A DNA stretch of 64,000 nucleotides, from positions 14,308,885 through 14,372,884 of the forward strand of contig NC_092029.1 in NCBI RefSeq assembly GCF_042242105.1, in the 5' to 3' direction. The stretch comes from Pempheris klunzingeri. Taxonomy: Eukaryota > Chordata > Actinopteri > Acropomatiformes > Pempheridae. Below the pieces are notes generated by a model. The model worked only from the letters and a program-made list of their open reading frames with translations. It was not told the origin of the DNA and searched no databases. Shown here piece by piece: positions 12,741 through 60,600 of the stretch. The translations under genes and the position numbers were made by a program. Numbering within the stretch: position 1 is the stretch's first letter; each line of letters starts with the position of its first letter.

Positions 12741-13475
12741 CCACTTGTCAGATGCTCTGTGCTTGTGTTTAAAATGTTTGTATTTGGGGTATTTTTAACC
12801 TGAACCCGCAGGCAAAACTCCTCTGAGCATCCTGATCTGTGTCCAGATGACGTGAGTACATGAGTCTGGGCTGCACAGAGATTGACAAAACTGTCATTCT
12901 GAATATTTGATGCTGCGGTTTTCACATCCCAGAGGGAGCTTTTTTTTTTTTTTTTTTAATTTTAAATGGGTCATAGGTTTTTGCACTTGCCTCCTACACA
13001 ATTTTCTGGTGCTGTGCAGAATCTCTGGTTGAAAAATCAAGTTGCGTGTTGCTGAGTAAATCTTTCATTTTACTCAAGCCAGACAACTTTAAGAGACACA
13101 TTAGTGTTTAATGAAGTAGTCCAGGAGGTCAGCCAAGTATTGATCCTCAAGTGCAGAGAAAAGTATTTTTTCTGCAGGCGTCGTCATTTTAAGTTCTGCT
13201 TTAAAAAAAACCCAAACATTTGATACATATTTGATCCAAATCTTTGAGCCATTTTAGCCACTTCACTGAGATTCATCACTTCCTCTCTGTTTTTTTTTTC
13301 ATGTATATGGTTTTGACCTTTTTTCTTTCTGTGTTACACGTATAAAATGTAATTTTTCTTGAGCAAATGCTTAAGTTGTTTATATGTACAAAACAACATT
13401 GTTGCTTGGTTCCTTTGTATTTAATTGACACAAATTTTCTGTGATCAGATTTTATTAAATTGAAAAGAGTTTTCA
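12741..13475 (+). other. dtl 3' UTR with poly(A) signal
   Basis: The region after the dtl stop is AT-rich, has T-runs and contains no coding signal. A variant poly(A) signal ATTAAA lies at 13454-13459 and is followed by a GT-rich stretch (GAGTGTGTGGACTGCTGCTGG region), as expected downstream of a cleavage site. The exact transcript end is inferred. Confidence 0.55.
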
Positions 13476-14280
13476 GAGTGTGTGGACTGCTGCTGGTTGC
13501 ATATTATCAGTGTGAGCCATGTCCTTGTTTGATAAGTGACAGCGCTAAAGCCATGACTTTAATCATGTACTGCACCCTTCCCCACAGGTTACACATATCT
13601 CTGTCTTCTGATTGATTTATTGCAGAACTTTTAAGGGCGTGGAGAGTTTGAATAATTCAGTTATTCAAAGAGGAAAGAAAAAAATCTGGAAATGAAACGT
13701 GTCTTCCTTTCATTTTCTATCCCATTAGGCCTCTTGCTACACCTAATAGCTCTTTTTCACTGAAGACAATTTGACTGCAGAAAAAGCACTGTGTAAATAA
13801 TGAAATGAATGAGAGCTGGATGACATTTAGCTGCTTTATTTTCATAGTGCTGGCATTGTGCAGACTGTTACGGCTTACTGGAACAGTAAAAAAAGAACTA
13901 CAATGTGTCATGTTAATGTTTTTAGTAACCCTATGCTCTTCCTAATATGACCAGTCAAAATGTCTGCAGTGAAAAAGGTCCATTTGTAAAACAATCTCTT
14001 GGCATAGACCTGACCGCCTGTTTGGGAACCAATAATATCCTGTAGGCAAATAAATAATAAGACCATCATCCTTCTTGTTAAGATACACAAACATAAATAC
14101 ATACAATAGGCAGAATAGATGTCCTTTTTTCCCTCTGAGCGGGGTAACTGCAGTAACTTTCTCTGCTCATTGATACCACAGACTGACTATAACACTCACT
14201 ACAGCTGCCACTCCTCATTCAGCCGTACAACGTCACCTATTTGTTTTCACATGTCACATGGTCAGGGCCCGCTTTCTGCG
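13476..14280. other. Intergenic, dtl to ppp2r5a
   Basis: AT-rich non-coding sequence. Only short unrelated open frames occur in it, with no splice-supported homology and no clear repeat. I see nothing functional here. Confidence 0.5.
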
Positions 14281-15343
14281 CGATCTGATTGGTTTAAAAA
14301 GTTTACCGTGTTCTTAATTCTCTGCTTGTGATTGGCCGCCGGACGTGTCAACCAGTGACGTACGCCCGTCGGGCTCTGCAGTCCGCTGAACAGTGAAGGC
14401 AGGCAGACGGCGTCTGAACGGCAGCGCTGGGAGTGTTTTACGGCTGCCTACTCAGCGCGACAGCCACTCATTTGTTGTATTTAAGAACGCCAGGTCTTCT
14501 CAGAGGCCTGTAAACGAACCCACCGCTCTGAATTCACCGAGGAATGTACTCATAACAAAGTCAATCGGATGTGGACGCGGCTAACTTTTAAGTGCTAAAT
14601 GAGACTCGGTCGTCGAGCGAAATTGAACTTCATCGATCGCGGATAGTTCTTTCTGAAAATACTCGCAGCGGAAGTCTAAGTAGGATTAAAAACAGCATTT
14701 GGACTTATTTTTCACGAAGAACAACGCTTATTTCATGGGGCAACTATTTTTTTGTAACTTTCCCCCCTCCGCAGCGGTGCAAAGTGTTGTCGTAGCGACA
14801 TAGATGAACGTCAGCTAACCGTAGCTAGCTAGCTTAGGTGCATTAGCTCGCAGCCTAGCAGTACAGTAGTTCGCTGCTGTTAGGACTTCACAACTAATCG
14901 AGGCAACTTTTTTCGTGACAATGACTTTCGTATGTTTTGCAACAGGTAGACATTTTGCAAACACAACAAAGCAGTAAAAAAACAGCGGAAATTTATAAAC
15001 TTAAGTGATAATTTCCTTACGTCGGTATCTTCGGGTTATTCTGCGGGCAATGTCATAAGTAGTTGTTTGGCTTTTTGCATCGTGTTTTGAAGATTGTTCC
15101 CGTTTTTCCGAAAACAAGCTGCACCTATGATGCGGTCTTTGGACACAGTCTAACCCCAAAACCGAGCGACCATGTTGGATCATACAGAATAACACAAGAC
15201 TTGGACAGGGGACGAGCTTCAAGTCTTGCGGTCGGCTCCATATTTTTGTGCTGATGCGAACAGTAGGAGGACAAGAGGAAACCTTTGATTTGACCTAGGG
15301 ATTCAATATCTTGTCTGAAGTCTTCGTCAGTTAATGCATCAAA
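14281..15343 (+). promoter_or_regulatory. ppp2r5a promoter and 5' UTR
   Basis: CpG frequency rises sharply relative to the flanks. Two inverted CCAAT boxes (ATTGG at 14288-14292 and 14331-14335) precede a CRE-like TGACGTA at 14356-14362. No TATA box is evident, as is usual for a housekeeping CpG promoter. The coding ATG is at 15344. The roughly 900 bp between the motifs and the ATG would be a long GC-rich 5' UTR, possibly with an intron. It holds several short upstream ATG frames, for example 14592-14795 (67 codons), whose use is unknown. Confidence 0.6.
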
Positions 15344-52327
<36,984 letters not shown>

Positions 52328-54755
52328 CACCGGATGTCAGCTTTTTATTCCATTTCGGTTTGACAACGTGTTCAGGACTGTCAGGAGAGGATTAACGGAG
52401 ACAGAAAAACACAAATTACACCTCAACAGTATATTAAATCTACTTAGAGTGACTTAGAACGCCAGCATTTCTTTGGCAGAAAAATATATATATATATATA
52501 TATTTCAACTTAAGACTATTTTTGGATGTTACAGTGTGGCTGCAGTATATTGTTTTATTTGTCTGATCAAAGATGTATCCTTTCACATTTAGTTTCTTAA
52601 CTGAAAATGATTTTTTTGTTATATTCATTGTATGATACCTGGGAGGGGAGAAAATAATAATGACTTGAATTTAATGTTTCCGATTGTGCTGCACTTAGAC
52701 AAGCTGAGTAGCTATTTAAAGATGTCTATTTTTTAATGTGCTTTTCCTTGTTGCTGCCAACACTTGGGTGCAAACCTTAAGGAAGAAGGGCACCGTGGAC
52801 TTTGGGAGTATTTGGGGCTGATGGGACCAGATCCACAATTAGACATTTAGTGGCCATTAACATATAGAACAGGGCTGTTTTCAGGAGCAGAGGAAGCCAG
52901 AGGTTAGTTATATCCCGTTAGAGATGGAGGGTTTAGAAGTTCATGGCCCAAAAAGATCAATCCTGAAGAATAATAATCCCACAAATGGAGCAATATCTCT
53001 GGAGTGACTCTAGTTGAGACGATGATGTTGAAACTACTTCACAATGAGGGTTAATGTCAGATTTGTGAGATTATTTTTGTGTTTCAGTTGTTGGTAAATA
53101 TTTTTTATCTGGGCGAAAACGTGAAGCTAACAGCTGTAACACAACACCTACATTTATAAGATGATTTACTCTAAAGTATTGAGGACAGGGCTTTTAAAGA
53201 ATTTAACATTTTTCAGCATGACTGCAACTAAAGGAATAGGTTGACGTTTTGGGAAATGGGCTTATCGGCTTTCCTGCTGAGCATTAGATGAGACGATTGA
53301 GGCCGTTGCCATGTCTGTGCAGTAAATGTGAAGCTACAGTCAGCAGCCGCTTAGCTTAGCATAAAGCTCTGCCTGAAGCCACCTTCTGACCGACGTCAGC
53401 CCAGCTAAGCCCAGAACACAGCTTACTCATATATTTAAAAGTTGAACGAGGCTCAATTTTTGCTCCAGCGAGGAGCCACATTTACTAATCACACACAAGC
53501 AAACATACATTTCTGGTCCATTACTTTGTAAGGAGAACGCCATAATACTTGTGTTTACTCTCTCGATCGCCATGACCAAAGATAAAATCATTTTACGTTC
53601 CAGAATCGTAAATCTCTCAAACTCACGACTTCAAACGTTACCTAGTGATTGTTAATTCACTCAAAACAGAGTGTAAAAATTACAGTTTAGGGATTTTACG
53701 CACTGGATTGGTGTTTTTACACTTGGATGCTTGTATAGATTAAACAAAACAACATAAAAGGTGCTGTGGAGCTGCTGGTAATCAGATTGTGTTACTTGTG
53801 GACAGAACCAGGCTCGCTGTTAGCTAAACTAAGCCAACCAGCTGCTGACATTAGCTTAATTTTTACCCTACATACACAAGAGTGGTATTAATATGCTCCT
53901 CTAACTCTCGGCATGGCAGCAAATACTAGTTTTCTCAAAACGTTGAACTATTCCTTTAAAAAAATAGTAGTTTAAAGAAATAAAAACATGAGACCTACAG
54001 TACTATATTTTTCCAGAGTATTGAGAGGGCAAATATTTTTGAATGTTTTATTTCTCCGATGGATTACGATGGGGGTGTAGGATGCGCTTGAGTGTAATTT
54101 TGTTGAGTGCGTAAATGTGTATATGTTAGTTTGGAGGCTACTTAAAGGGAAATGCCACTCAATTCAAGATTTTATGTACAGTATATTGTTTCTGTGGTCT
54201 AGGAAAGTGCAGTCAGTGCTTAGGAACGTAAACTGTTCTCTGTCAAAGCTGAAAAGCACTCGTCTCACCACTTATCTGGTATCTTACAATGCACAAGAGG
54301 CTGATTTTGTGTATTGTGACTTTTTATATCCAAGCAAGGCTCATTATGAAGTAGCGATATCAAGGAAATTAACGCTTAATACCAGAATATCCCACAGGAT
54401 TGTTTTTACAAGTAATCTTTACACATTAATGCCTGTTCACTCCCTTCGTCTCCAGACTTTATAACCTCACAATCGCTTTTATTTTGCAGTTTGTGGCACT
54501 GGGAGTTGTTATGTGTTCATGAACTTAATCTGACTGCCATAGATTATAGGAACAACTTGTTGAGGTTTTAAAAGTGAACCCGAGTGTGTGCTCTCTTACC
54601 TTTTGAGTTCATAGGTCCAGTCTCCTCTGATGCCTTTCTGTCAGTACAGCATTCCAACCTTTGTGACGTCTAAAAAACTGTGTGGGGAACCTGTTTTGTA
54701 ATCGCAGATCTTATTTAGGTTTCACCATCAAATAAAGTCGACTTTTATCTTTCTA
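52328..54755 (+). other. ppp2r5a 3' UTR with poly(A) signal
   Basis: Non-coding sequence follows the ppp2r5a stop. The first strong poly(A) signal, AATAAA, is at 54731-54736 and would give a 3' UTR of about 2.4 kb, typical of this gene family. It contains an (AT)n run near 52484-52501 and a full MITE (53230-53957). No closer canonical hexamer with a downstream GU-rich element stood out, but an earlier end cannot be excluded. Confidence 0.6.
53230..53957. mobile_element. MITE with AAAGGAATAG inverted termini, full copy
   Basis: The left end AAAGGAATAGGTTGACGTTTTG pairs with the right end CAAAACGTTGAACTATTCCTTT, an inverted repeat of about 22 bp with two mismatches. The arms continue as a longer imperfect palindrome: TTAGATGAGACGATT and AATGTGAAGCTACAG on the left, AAGAGTGGTATTAATATGCT and CTCTAACTCTCGGCA on the right. 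It also has the diagnostic GCTTAGCTTAGCATAAAG. It is about 728 bp with no coding capacity. It lies inside the presumed 3' UTR of ppp2r5a. Related copies are at 12255, 27301 and 59989. Confidence 0.8.
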
Positions 54756-56030
54756 CTCAAGGCCAAAATACCAGTGTCCCTTTTTTCCGATCTTTTTTTA
54801 CTGAAGTGTGTTGAATTGTGTAGTACATCATGGAGGTCAATAGATGGAGCAAGGTCATCTTTTCTGCTGCCTGTCACCAGCTCTGAGCTCCTGGGCCGCA
54901 GGTTTCATTTTCAGTTGCTTCATTTGACAAATATATTCCTTTAAAAAGTCATTATGTGTCCTCTCTGCATAACCTCTCACATTGAAATCAAGACAGCTCT
55001 AAAAACTGTTCAAACTTTAAGAGTTAAAATTCACCTAATTGGATGTTCTATTGCATTTTTGCATTTATCTGATGCAAGGTCAGTGGTGGGGGAAGTATTC
55101 AGATTGTTATGTAAAAGTACTGATACAACCATACAAGGAAAAGTGCTGCATTCAAAATCCTACTAATGAAGCAGAAGTGCCATCAGCTAAATGTACTTAA
55201 AGTATTTAATACAATACAGTAGTGTGTAAAGTAGAATGATAAAGTATAGTAAGCAGTGTAGTATAATACAGTAGTGGTATAGTGCAGTGTAGAACAGTAT
55301 AATAAGTATAATATAGTGCACAGTGGTAGTATAGTTACAAGTCACATGATAACAGAACAGCAGAAAGTGTGTATGATGTAATCACATGTTGTTTAACCCG
55401 GAAACAGGATCATTAATGAAACAATAGAAATCAGTTCTCATTGAAGACATCAGTCAAGATCCGCTCTTAACGCAGAGCTGATAGTACTGAACTGTGTTTA
55501 GAGAACATTAGTGACCAATCAGTCATTACTGCCCACTGTTTACAAGGAGAATGTCGCAACAGGTACTTGATGTAATGTCAGATTGTATGAAGCAAACTAA
55601 CTGGACTACTTTCACAGCAGATATGTGATCTGTCACTAAGTTATTACAGCTGGAACAGAGCAGTTGTTGTTTGTTCCACCTCTGTTTCTCCCGCTATGCC
55701 AAGTCAACATGACATGTCTGCTTCATTTGGGAACAATGAAGAAAGCGAGAGAGGCCAGCGTGACGGTGAGTGTGACGGTGCACTACAGCTGGACCCTGAA
55801 ACTGAAGCGGCTAAATGGAATTCAGCCGTCATTCATTTGATTACTTAGACCTGTGCAGCCTGTGGCCTTCCAGCAGGGTCTGAGGCCATTTGACGGCTCA
55901 GCAGTGAAGGTTACTAATGGAAATAACACATATGAGGCTTTCAGCTCACAGACGGAGAGAAAGCAACAGGGTCCATTCATTTGATTGCATTTTATATATA
56001 TATTTTTTAATACATATATACACACGCACA
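54756..56030. other. Intergenic, ppp2r5a to opsin (left part)
   Basis: Non-coding. At 55080-55200 there is a fish repeat of the CAGTGGTGGGGGAAGTATTC / AAAAGTGCTGCATTCAAAAT / AATGTACTTAAAGTA type. It is followed at 55200-55335 by a degenerate AGTAGTATAGTG-rich stretch. Nothing else was recognised. Confidence 0.6.
55080..55335 (+). repeat. Interspersed AGTATTCAGAT...ATGTACTTAAAGTA repeat plus AGTATAGTG-rich tract
   Basis: GTCAGTGGTGGGGGAAGTATTC, then AAAAGTGCTGCATTCAAAAT, then AAATGTACTTAAAGTA is the signature of a widespread teleost repeat. The trailing part is a degenerate tandem of GTATAATA/CAGTAGTG words. Confidence 0.65.
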
Positions 56031-57362
56031 CAGTTGCACTCAAAATTATTCAACCCCCACTGCAAATGAGCTGTACTGGCAGAATTTAGAAACTATCAGC
56101 TGAGTTTAATGATCAACTCAAACAAGAACAATTGAAATAGCTCAACACAACTAATATCACAGGTGGCTTCTCCAAATTCAACACAATGTCACTTTTAATG
56201 ACAACTGCTGTCTCAAACCCCTTCTTGACAACCACCTTCATTAATTAGTAGAGCACCCTATTGCCGTTGTGACCTGCAGAAAACGTGATGCACATCCAGA
56301 CACCAGGTTCTGACAGCATTCCTGAGGACTCGTAGCCCGTTCCTTGTGGCCAATAGCCTCCAGCTCTCTAATATTCTTGGGTTTGCGTGCTGAAACCGCC
56401 TTCTTCAAATCTCACCAGAGATTTTTCACGGGATTCAAGTCAGGCGACTGTGACGTCCACTCTAGTGTCTTCCAGGACTTTTTCTGAAGCTAAGCCTTTG
56501 TGGACTTTGAGGTATGTTTGGGATCAAAGGTCCAATGACGCCCAAGCTTCAGTTTCCTCACAGACAGCATGACATTGTCTTCTAGGATTTCCTGATACTT
56601 GATTGAATCCATCTTTCCCTCTAAACGCTGCAGGTTTCCAGAGCCAGAAGAAGCAAAGCGCCATGCTTCACTGTAGACAGGGTGTGTCTTTTCAGCGTCT
56701 GCCTCATTCTTCCTCCTCCACACATACCGCTGATCCATAAACCTGAAAAGATCCAGTTTTGTTTCATCGCTCCACAGAACAGAATCCCGTATCATCTGTG
56801 GCTTATTTATATGGTTTGGAGCATATTGGAGCGACTTGTGTTGTGCTGTTGGGTCAGTAGTGCATCTACATCTTGGAGTTTTGGCAGTGAGGCCTTCAGC
56901 GTTTAGTACACGCCTTACTGTAGGAACTGAAGCCTCAGTGTCTGCTGCCGTTATGTCTTGCTGGAGGTCTTTTTCGTTCACTCAAGTGTTTCTGGCCAGA
57001 AATCTGGTGGCAGCCGTTGTTTCAATCCTCCTGACTTATTTCTAACATGCAGCCAAACGTCACTGTGAACTAACCCCTGGCCAGTCCAGGTATTTGATGC
57101 GTTCGATCTCAAGCGCATCTGATGCAACCAGTGAGGCCTCTGATCAGTTCCATCAGGTGAACTTCAGATAACACCTGATATGCAAATCAGTGCTCTTATG
57201 AGGGATCCTGTTCAGGGCGGTGAATAATTTTGAAACTGTTGTGTTAAATTTGAAGAAACCACCTGTAATATTAGTGTTGTTCACTGAACACAGCTGAAAG
57301 TTGGTACATTTTGATAAAACACCTAATTAGCAGTGGGGGGTTGAATAATGTTGAGTCCAACT
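56031..57362 (-). mobile_element. Tc1/mariner-like transposon with long inverted repeats
   Basis: The left end starts CAGTTGCACTCAAAATTATT and CAACCCCCACTGC. The right end is the inverse (AGTTGGACTCAACATTATTC, AACCCCCCACTGC). A second paired block lies about 120 bp inward: ACAACTAATATCACAGGTGG on the left and the inverse of GTAATATTAGTGTTGT on the right. The terminal repeats therefore span about 200 bp, the IR/DR layout of many fish Tc1 elements. Flanks are TA-rich, as expected for TA target sites. A broken transposase lies between on the minus strand. Confidence 0.85.
56270..57050 (-). pseudogene. Dead Tc1-like transposase
   Basis: The longest intact frame (56981-56490) carries SVPTVRRVLNAEGL (DNA-binding region), VLWSDETKLDLF with the first catalytic Asp, and HWTFDPKHTSKSTKA. 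In Tc1 enzymes the last block normally reads with QDN before DPKHT. Here those residues, including the second catalytic Asp, are deleted. Downstream in another frame the C-terminal motif appears as SPDLNPVKNLW then a stop; the catalytic Glu of the usual NPIENLW has become Lys. Upstream, a TTAATRFLARNT block precedes a stop. Two of the three DDE residues are lost and there are stops and frameshifts, so it is inactive. Confidence 0.85.
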
Positions 57363-57524
57363 ATATATATATTCATATATACACACAAAAGCGAGAGGAC
57401 TGGAAATGAAAAGCAGAAAAAATACCATCCACAGGATCTGATCCGATCATTCATCAGGCATCAACCTCTCGGCTCTCACGCGCCCTCCGCGCTTTTAACG
57501 GAGCCGGTTTGGCTCCAGGCTCTC

Positions 57525-57538
57525 GTTACCATGGTAAC
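57525..57538. promoter_or_regulatory. Perfect palindromic RFX X-box
   Basis: GTTACCATGGTAAC fits the X-box consensus GTNRCC-N(0-3)-RGYAAC exactly, with both half-sites ideal and a 2-bp spacer. It lies 102 bp upstream of the opsin ATG. RFX factors drive genes of ciliated cells, which include photoreceptor-type cells. A TATA-like CATAAAAA follows at 57553-57560. Function is inferred from position and consensus. Confidence 0.65.
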
Positions 57539-57552
57539 CACGGTACAACCCT

Positions 57553-57560
57553 CATAAAAA
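57553..57560 (+). promoter_or_regulatory. TATA-like element of the opsin gene
   Basis: CATAAAAA lies about 80 bp before the opsin ATG and 15 bp after the X-box, which would put a start near 57585 and give a 5' UTR of about 55 nt. It is a weak consensus match. Confidence 0.35.
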
Positions 57561-57639
57561 TCAGCCTCCGCGGTTTCACACCTCGACTCCGCGAGACAAG
57601 TCCCGATGATTTGACCCGCAGCAGCACCAGAAGGAGCCG

Positions 57640-60600
57640 ATGCCTCTGAACTCCTCCGACCGGACCGCCTCAGTGTTCGCCTCCAAACTGACCCCCGCTG
57701 CAGACATATGTGTGGGACTGGCCATCCTCTCCGTCGGTATGTGCCTCCCTCTGGACCTGAGGACATTTCTAACACTCATCTAGACGATCTGCTGCATGAA
57801 GCCGGAGAGAAAAATGTTAGTTAGACGTGTGTGTTATTTCTCTGCTAAAATATGTATTTTACAGCGACATGCTGACAGATTTCAGAAAAGTAGGACTTCC
57901 AGACTCCAAACATATTCAACTATGAAGCATTTTAATAACAGAAAATGTGTTGTTGTTTTTTTTTTTATCAGCACTCGGATGGTGATTCAACTTTTTAAAT
58001 CAAATTTGACGACATCATTTGGTTTGGTTCATTTGATGAAGGTCTGTCATTTATGAGGAGGAGTTATTAGACTGTGTATGAAATACCCGGTTAAAATGTG
58101 AAGTTTCATCAGTGGTTGTTGTCTCTTGTATCGCTGACTTCTTTACACACTGTGATGGGGAAGATTTTTTATTGATAAAAGACACATCTTTTAATTTCCC
58201 TTTATCTTTTTCCATCATTCATCTTTTATTTTCCTTATAAATATTAAAAAAACAAATACAGATAAGACCAAATCCTTACTTCTCTCTGAGTCTTAAAGGA
58301 TATTCTATATGCTTTTTAAAGTTGAAGATGACTAATCAATGAAAATGTCAAGGTCCAGTTTACCTTTTTATCTCATTTAAAGATACACATTTCTGTGTGT
58401 TTTTTTCCTCAATCGAAGAGTCTCCAGGAACCTCCAGGAATCTGTCACTGTAATCCTTATTGATCCATATATGATTATTTTCCTACCCACTGAATCACCT
58501 AATTGGCTGACTGCTGAATTCTACAAATGTCTGAGCGATGAAGACGTTGATCCACCCTCCTGTCATTGATATGTTCATCTCCATGGCAGACGAGAGGCTG
58601 AATCTGTCTGCAGTGATCTGTGAAGAGAGAACATTTTAATTACAGAGGTTAAAGCTGCAGTAACAGATTTTTGGACACTTGGGGTCAGTAGAAATTGTGT
58701 TGTGAAGTGAGTTGTGAGCACTGACATATCATCAGCTGATTAGTTCAGAGCAACGTCATCCTTCATTTGGAGTTGTGTCTCTGGTCACCTGATGAATGTT
58801 AATCCAGTATTCGCTATATTTTTTTTTAACTCTGTTTTTGGTCTCTACCAACTCCTGAGGGAAATATTTGGCTGTTTAGCTGCTGAATGCGGCGCTATGT
58901 CCGCCAACTAGTCACTTGCTTTGTCTGCCTGCTGTTCGGTGCTGGGCAGGTAGTGCACAGTGGATTATTTTTTATTTCTAAAAAACAGAAAACAGATGCC
59001 CAAACAGGGTGCAGGCCATACAACCAAAACAGCTGTGAGCGACACCTCTCACATACCAAATAGTAATTTCGAAAAACAAAGATGATGCTTTCCTCTCGTC
59101 TTCTGTCTCGCTGTCTAGTTGTGCTCTCCGTTCTGGGCAATGGGCTGGTTCTGGTGATTTGTTACCGCAGCAGGAAGAAGATGTTGGACTCGGAGCTGCT
59201 GTGTGTCAACCTGGCTGTGGTCGACTTCCTCTGCTGCATCTGCTTCTACCCGCTCTCCATCCTGTCCTCCTTCAACCACGCGTGGCTGGGAGAAAACATC
59301 ACGTGCGTTTACTACGGCTTCGGCTGCTTTATCTTCGGCCTGTGTGGCATGTTCACCATCGCCGCCATCAGCATCATGCGCTACCTGAAGACCTGCTACA
59401 GCCTGGTCTACGGTGTGTGGCCGTTTGTGGATTGGGTGGGGACTGATCAAGGATTTTGAATGAAATGTTGACAAAAGGTTATACATCCTCTATATGATAG
59501 TCAGAGCGTTAAACAACAATTTGCTATGTAAAGATACAGTGGAGAAATGGCGACCTGAGCAAAGAATTAAGTCACACTCGCTCTTGTGTGTGTTCTAGTC
59601 TGAGCTCCTCTGGATCAAAACTTAGCTGGAAAATGAGTCAGAGCTGCTGCCCAGCGACAGACTCAGCTAAACTACTCAGCTAACACAGTAGGGGGGGTGG
59701 GGGAAGGGATCTTTAATGCTGAGATACTTGTCCTTTAAAAGGTAGGTTTTAGTATTCAATTTGTAAAAATATTCATTATTCCATCCATTAGCTTGCTGCG
59801 TATCCTTAAGAGTGGACTAAACACCTTTTTTCTGATTTTGTGTCTTTAAAAAATTATAATAATAAAAGAAAAATCAAAAGACAAGCTGTATGATTGAACA
59901 ACTAATAACTATGACTCATTAAAACACCTGGTACATAACAGGAAATGATTCCTCACTGATTTCACTTGTAAAAGATTGATTTTTAAAAAAAGAAATAGAC
60001 ATTTTCTTTAAAAATGAGCTAATTTCCTTTCTTCCTGAGAATTAGATGAAAAGATTGCTCGTGTCTGTACAGTGAATATGTAGCTACAGCCAGCAGCCAG
60101 TTAGCTTAGCTTAGCATGAAGACTGGAAACAGCTAGCCTGGCTCTGTCCAAAGGTAATTAAATCTGCCTGACAGTCCTATTTGCACTTTTTGGAATAGAT
60201 TAAACAAATTAGGACCTGTTAGCTGTTGCTGGTGAGTGGATTTTCCCCCCCTTTTTTCCTATTTGTAGTTTTAGTGCTAAGCTAAGCTATGCTAATCTAA
60301 CTGACTACTGGTTGAAGTTTCATGTTTTCTGTACAGCAGTGGTGGGCCGTCAGGGCCAGCAAGGCCTTCACTGCTGGCCTAAACTCAGAATCACTGATTT
60401 ACGTTTTAATATTTTCCCATTAATCATTTTAGATTATTCCTAATAGTCTATGCTCTTCATTTCATAGCGCGTCTCTGGGCTGGGGTGCTTCCAGCAGTGT
60501 ATGTTTATGTTAGTTATGTTAGCACAAGCTAAAACTTTATCATAATCGTAAGTATTAATAGCAGTTTTTTTAACCCACAATGGCTGACGGAGGAGAAGAC

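Noticed and set aside
59115..59486. 123-codon frame antisense to opsin exon 2
   Set aside because: GC-rich exon shadow; the sense strand encodes clear opsin helices 1-3.
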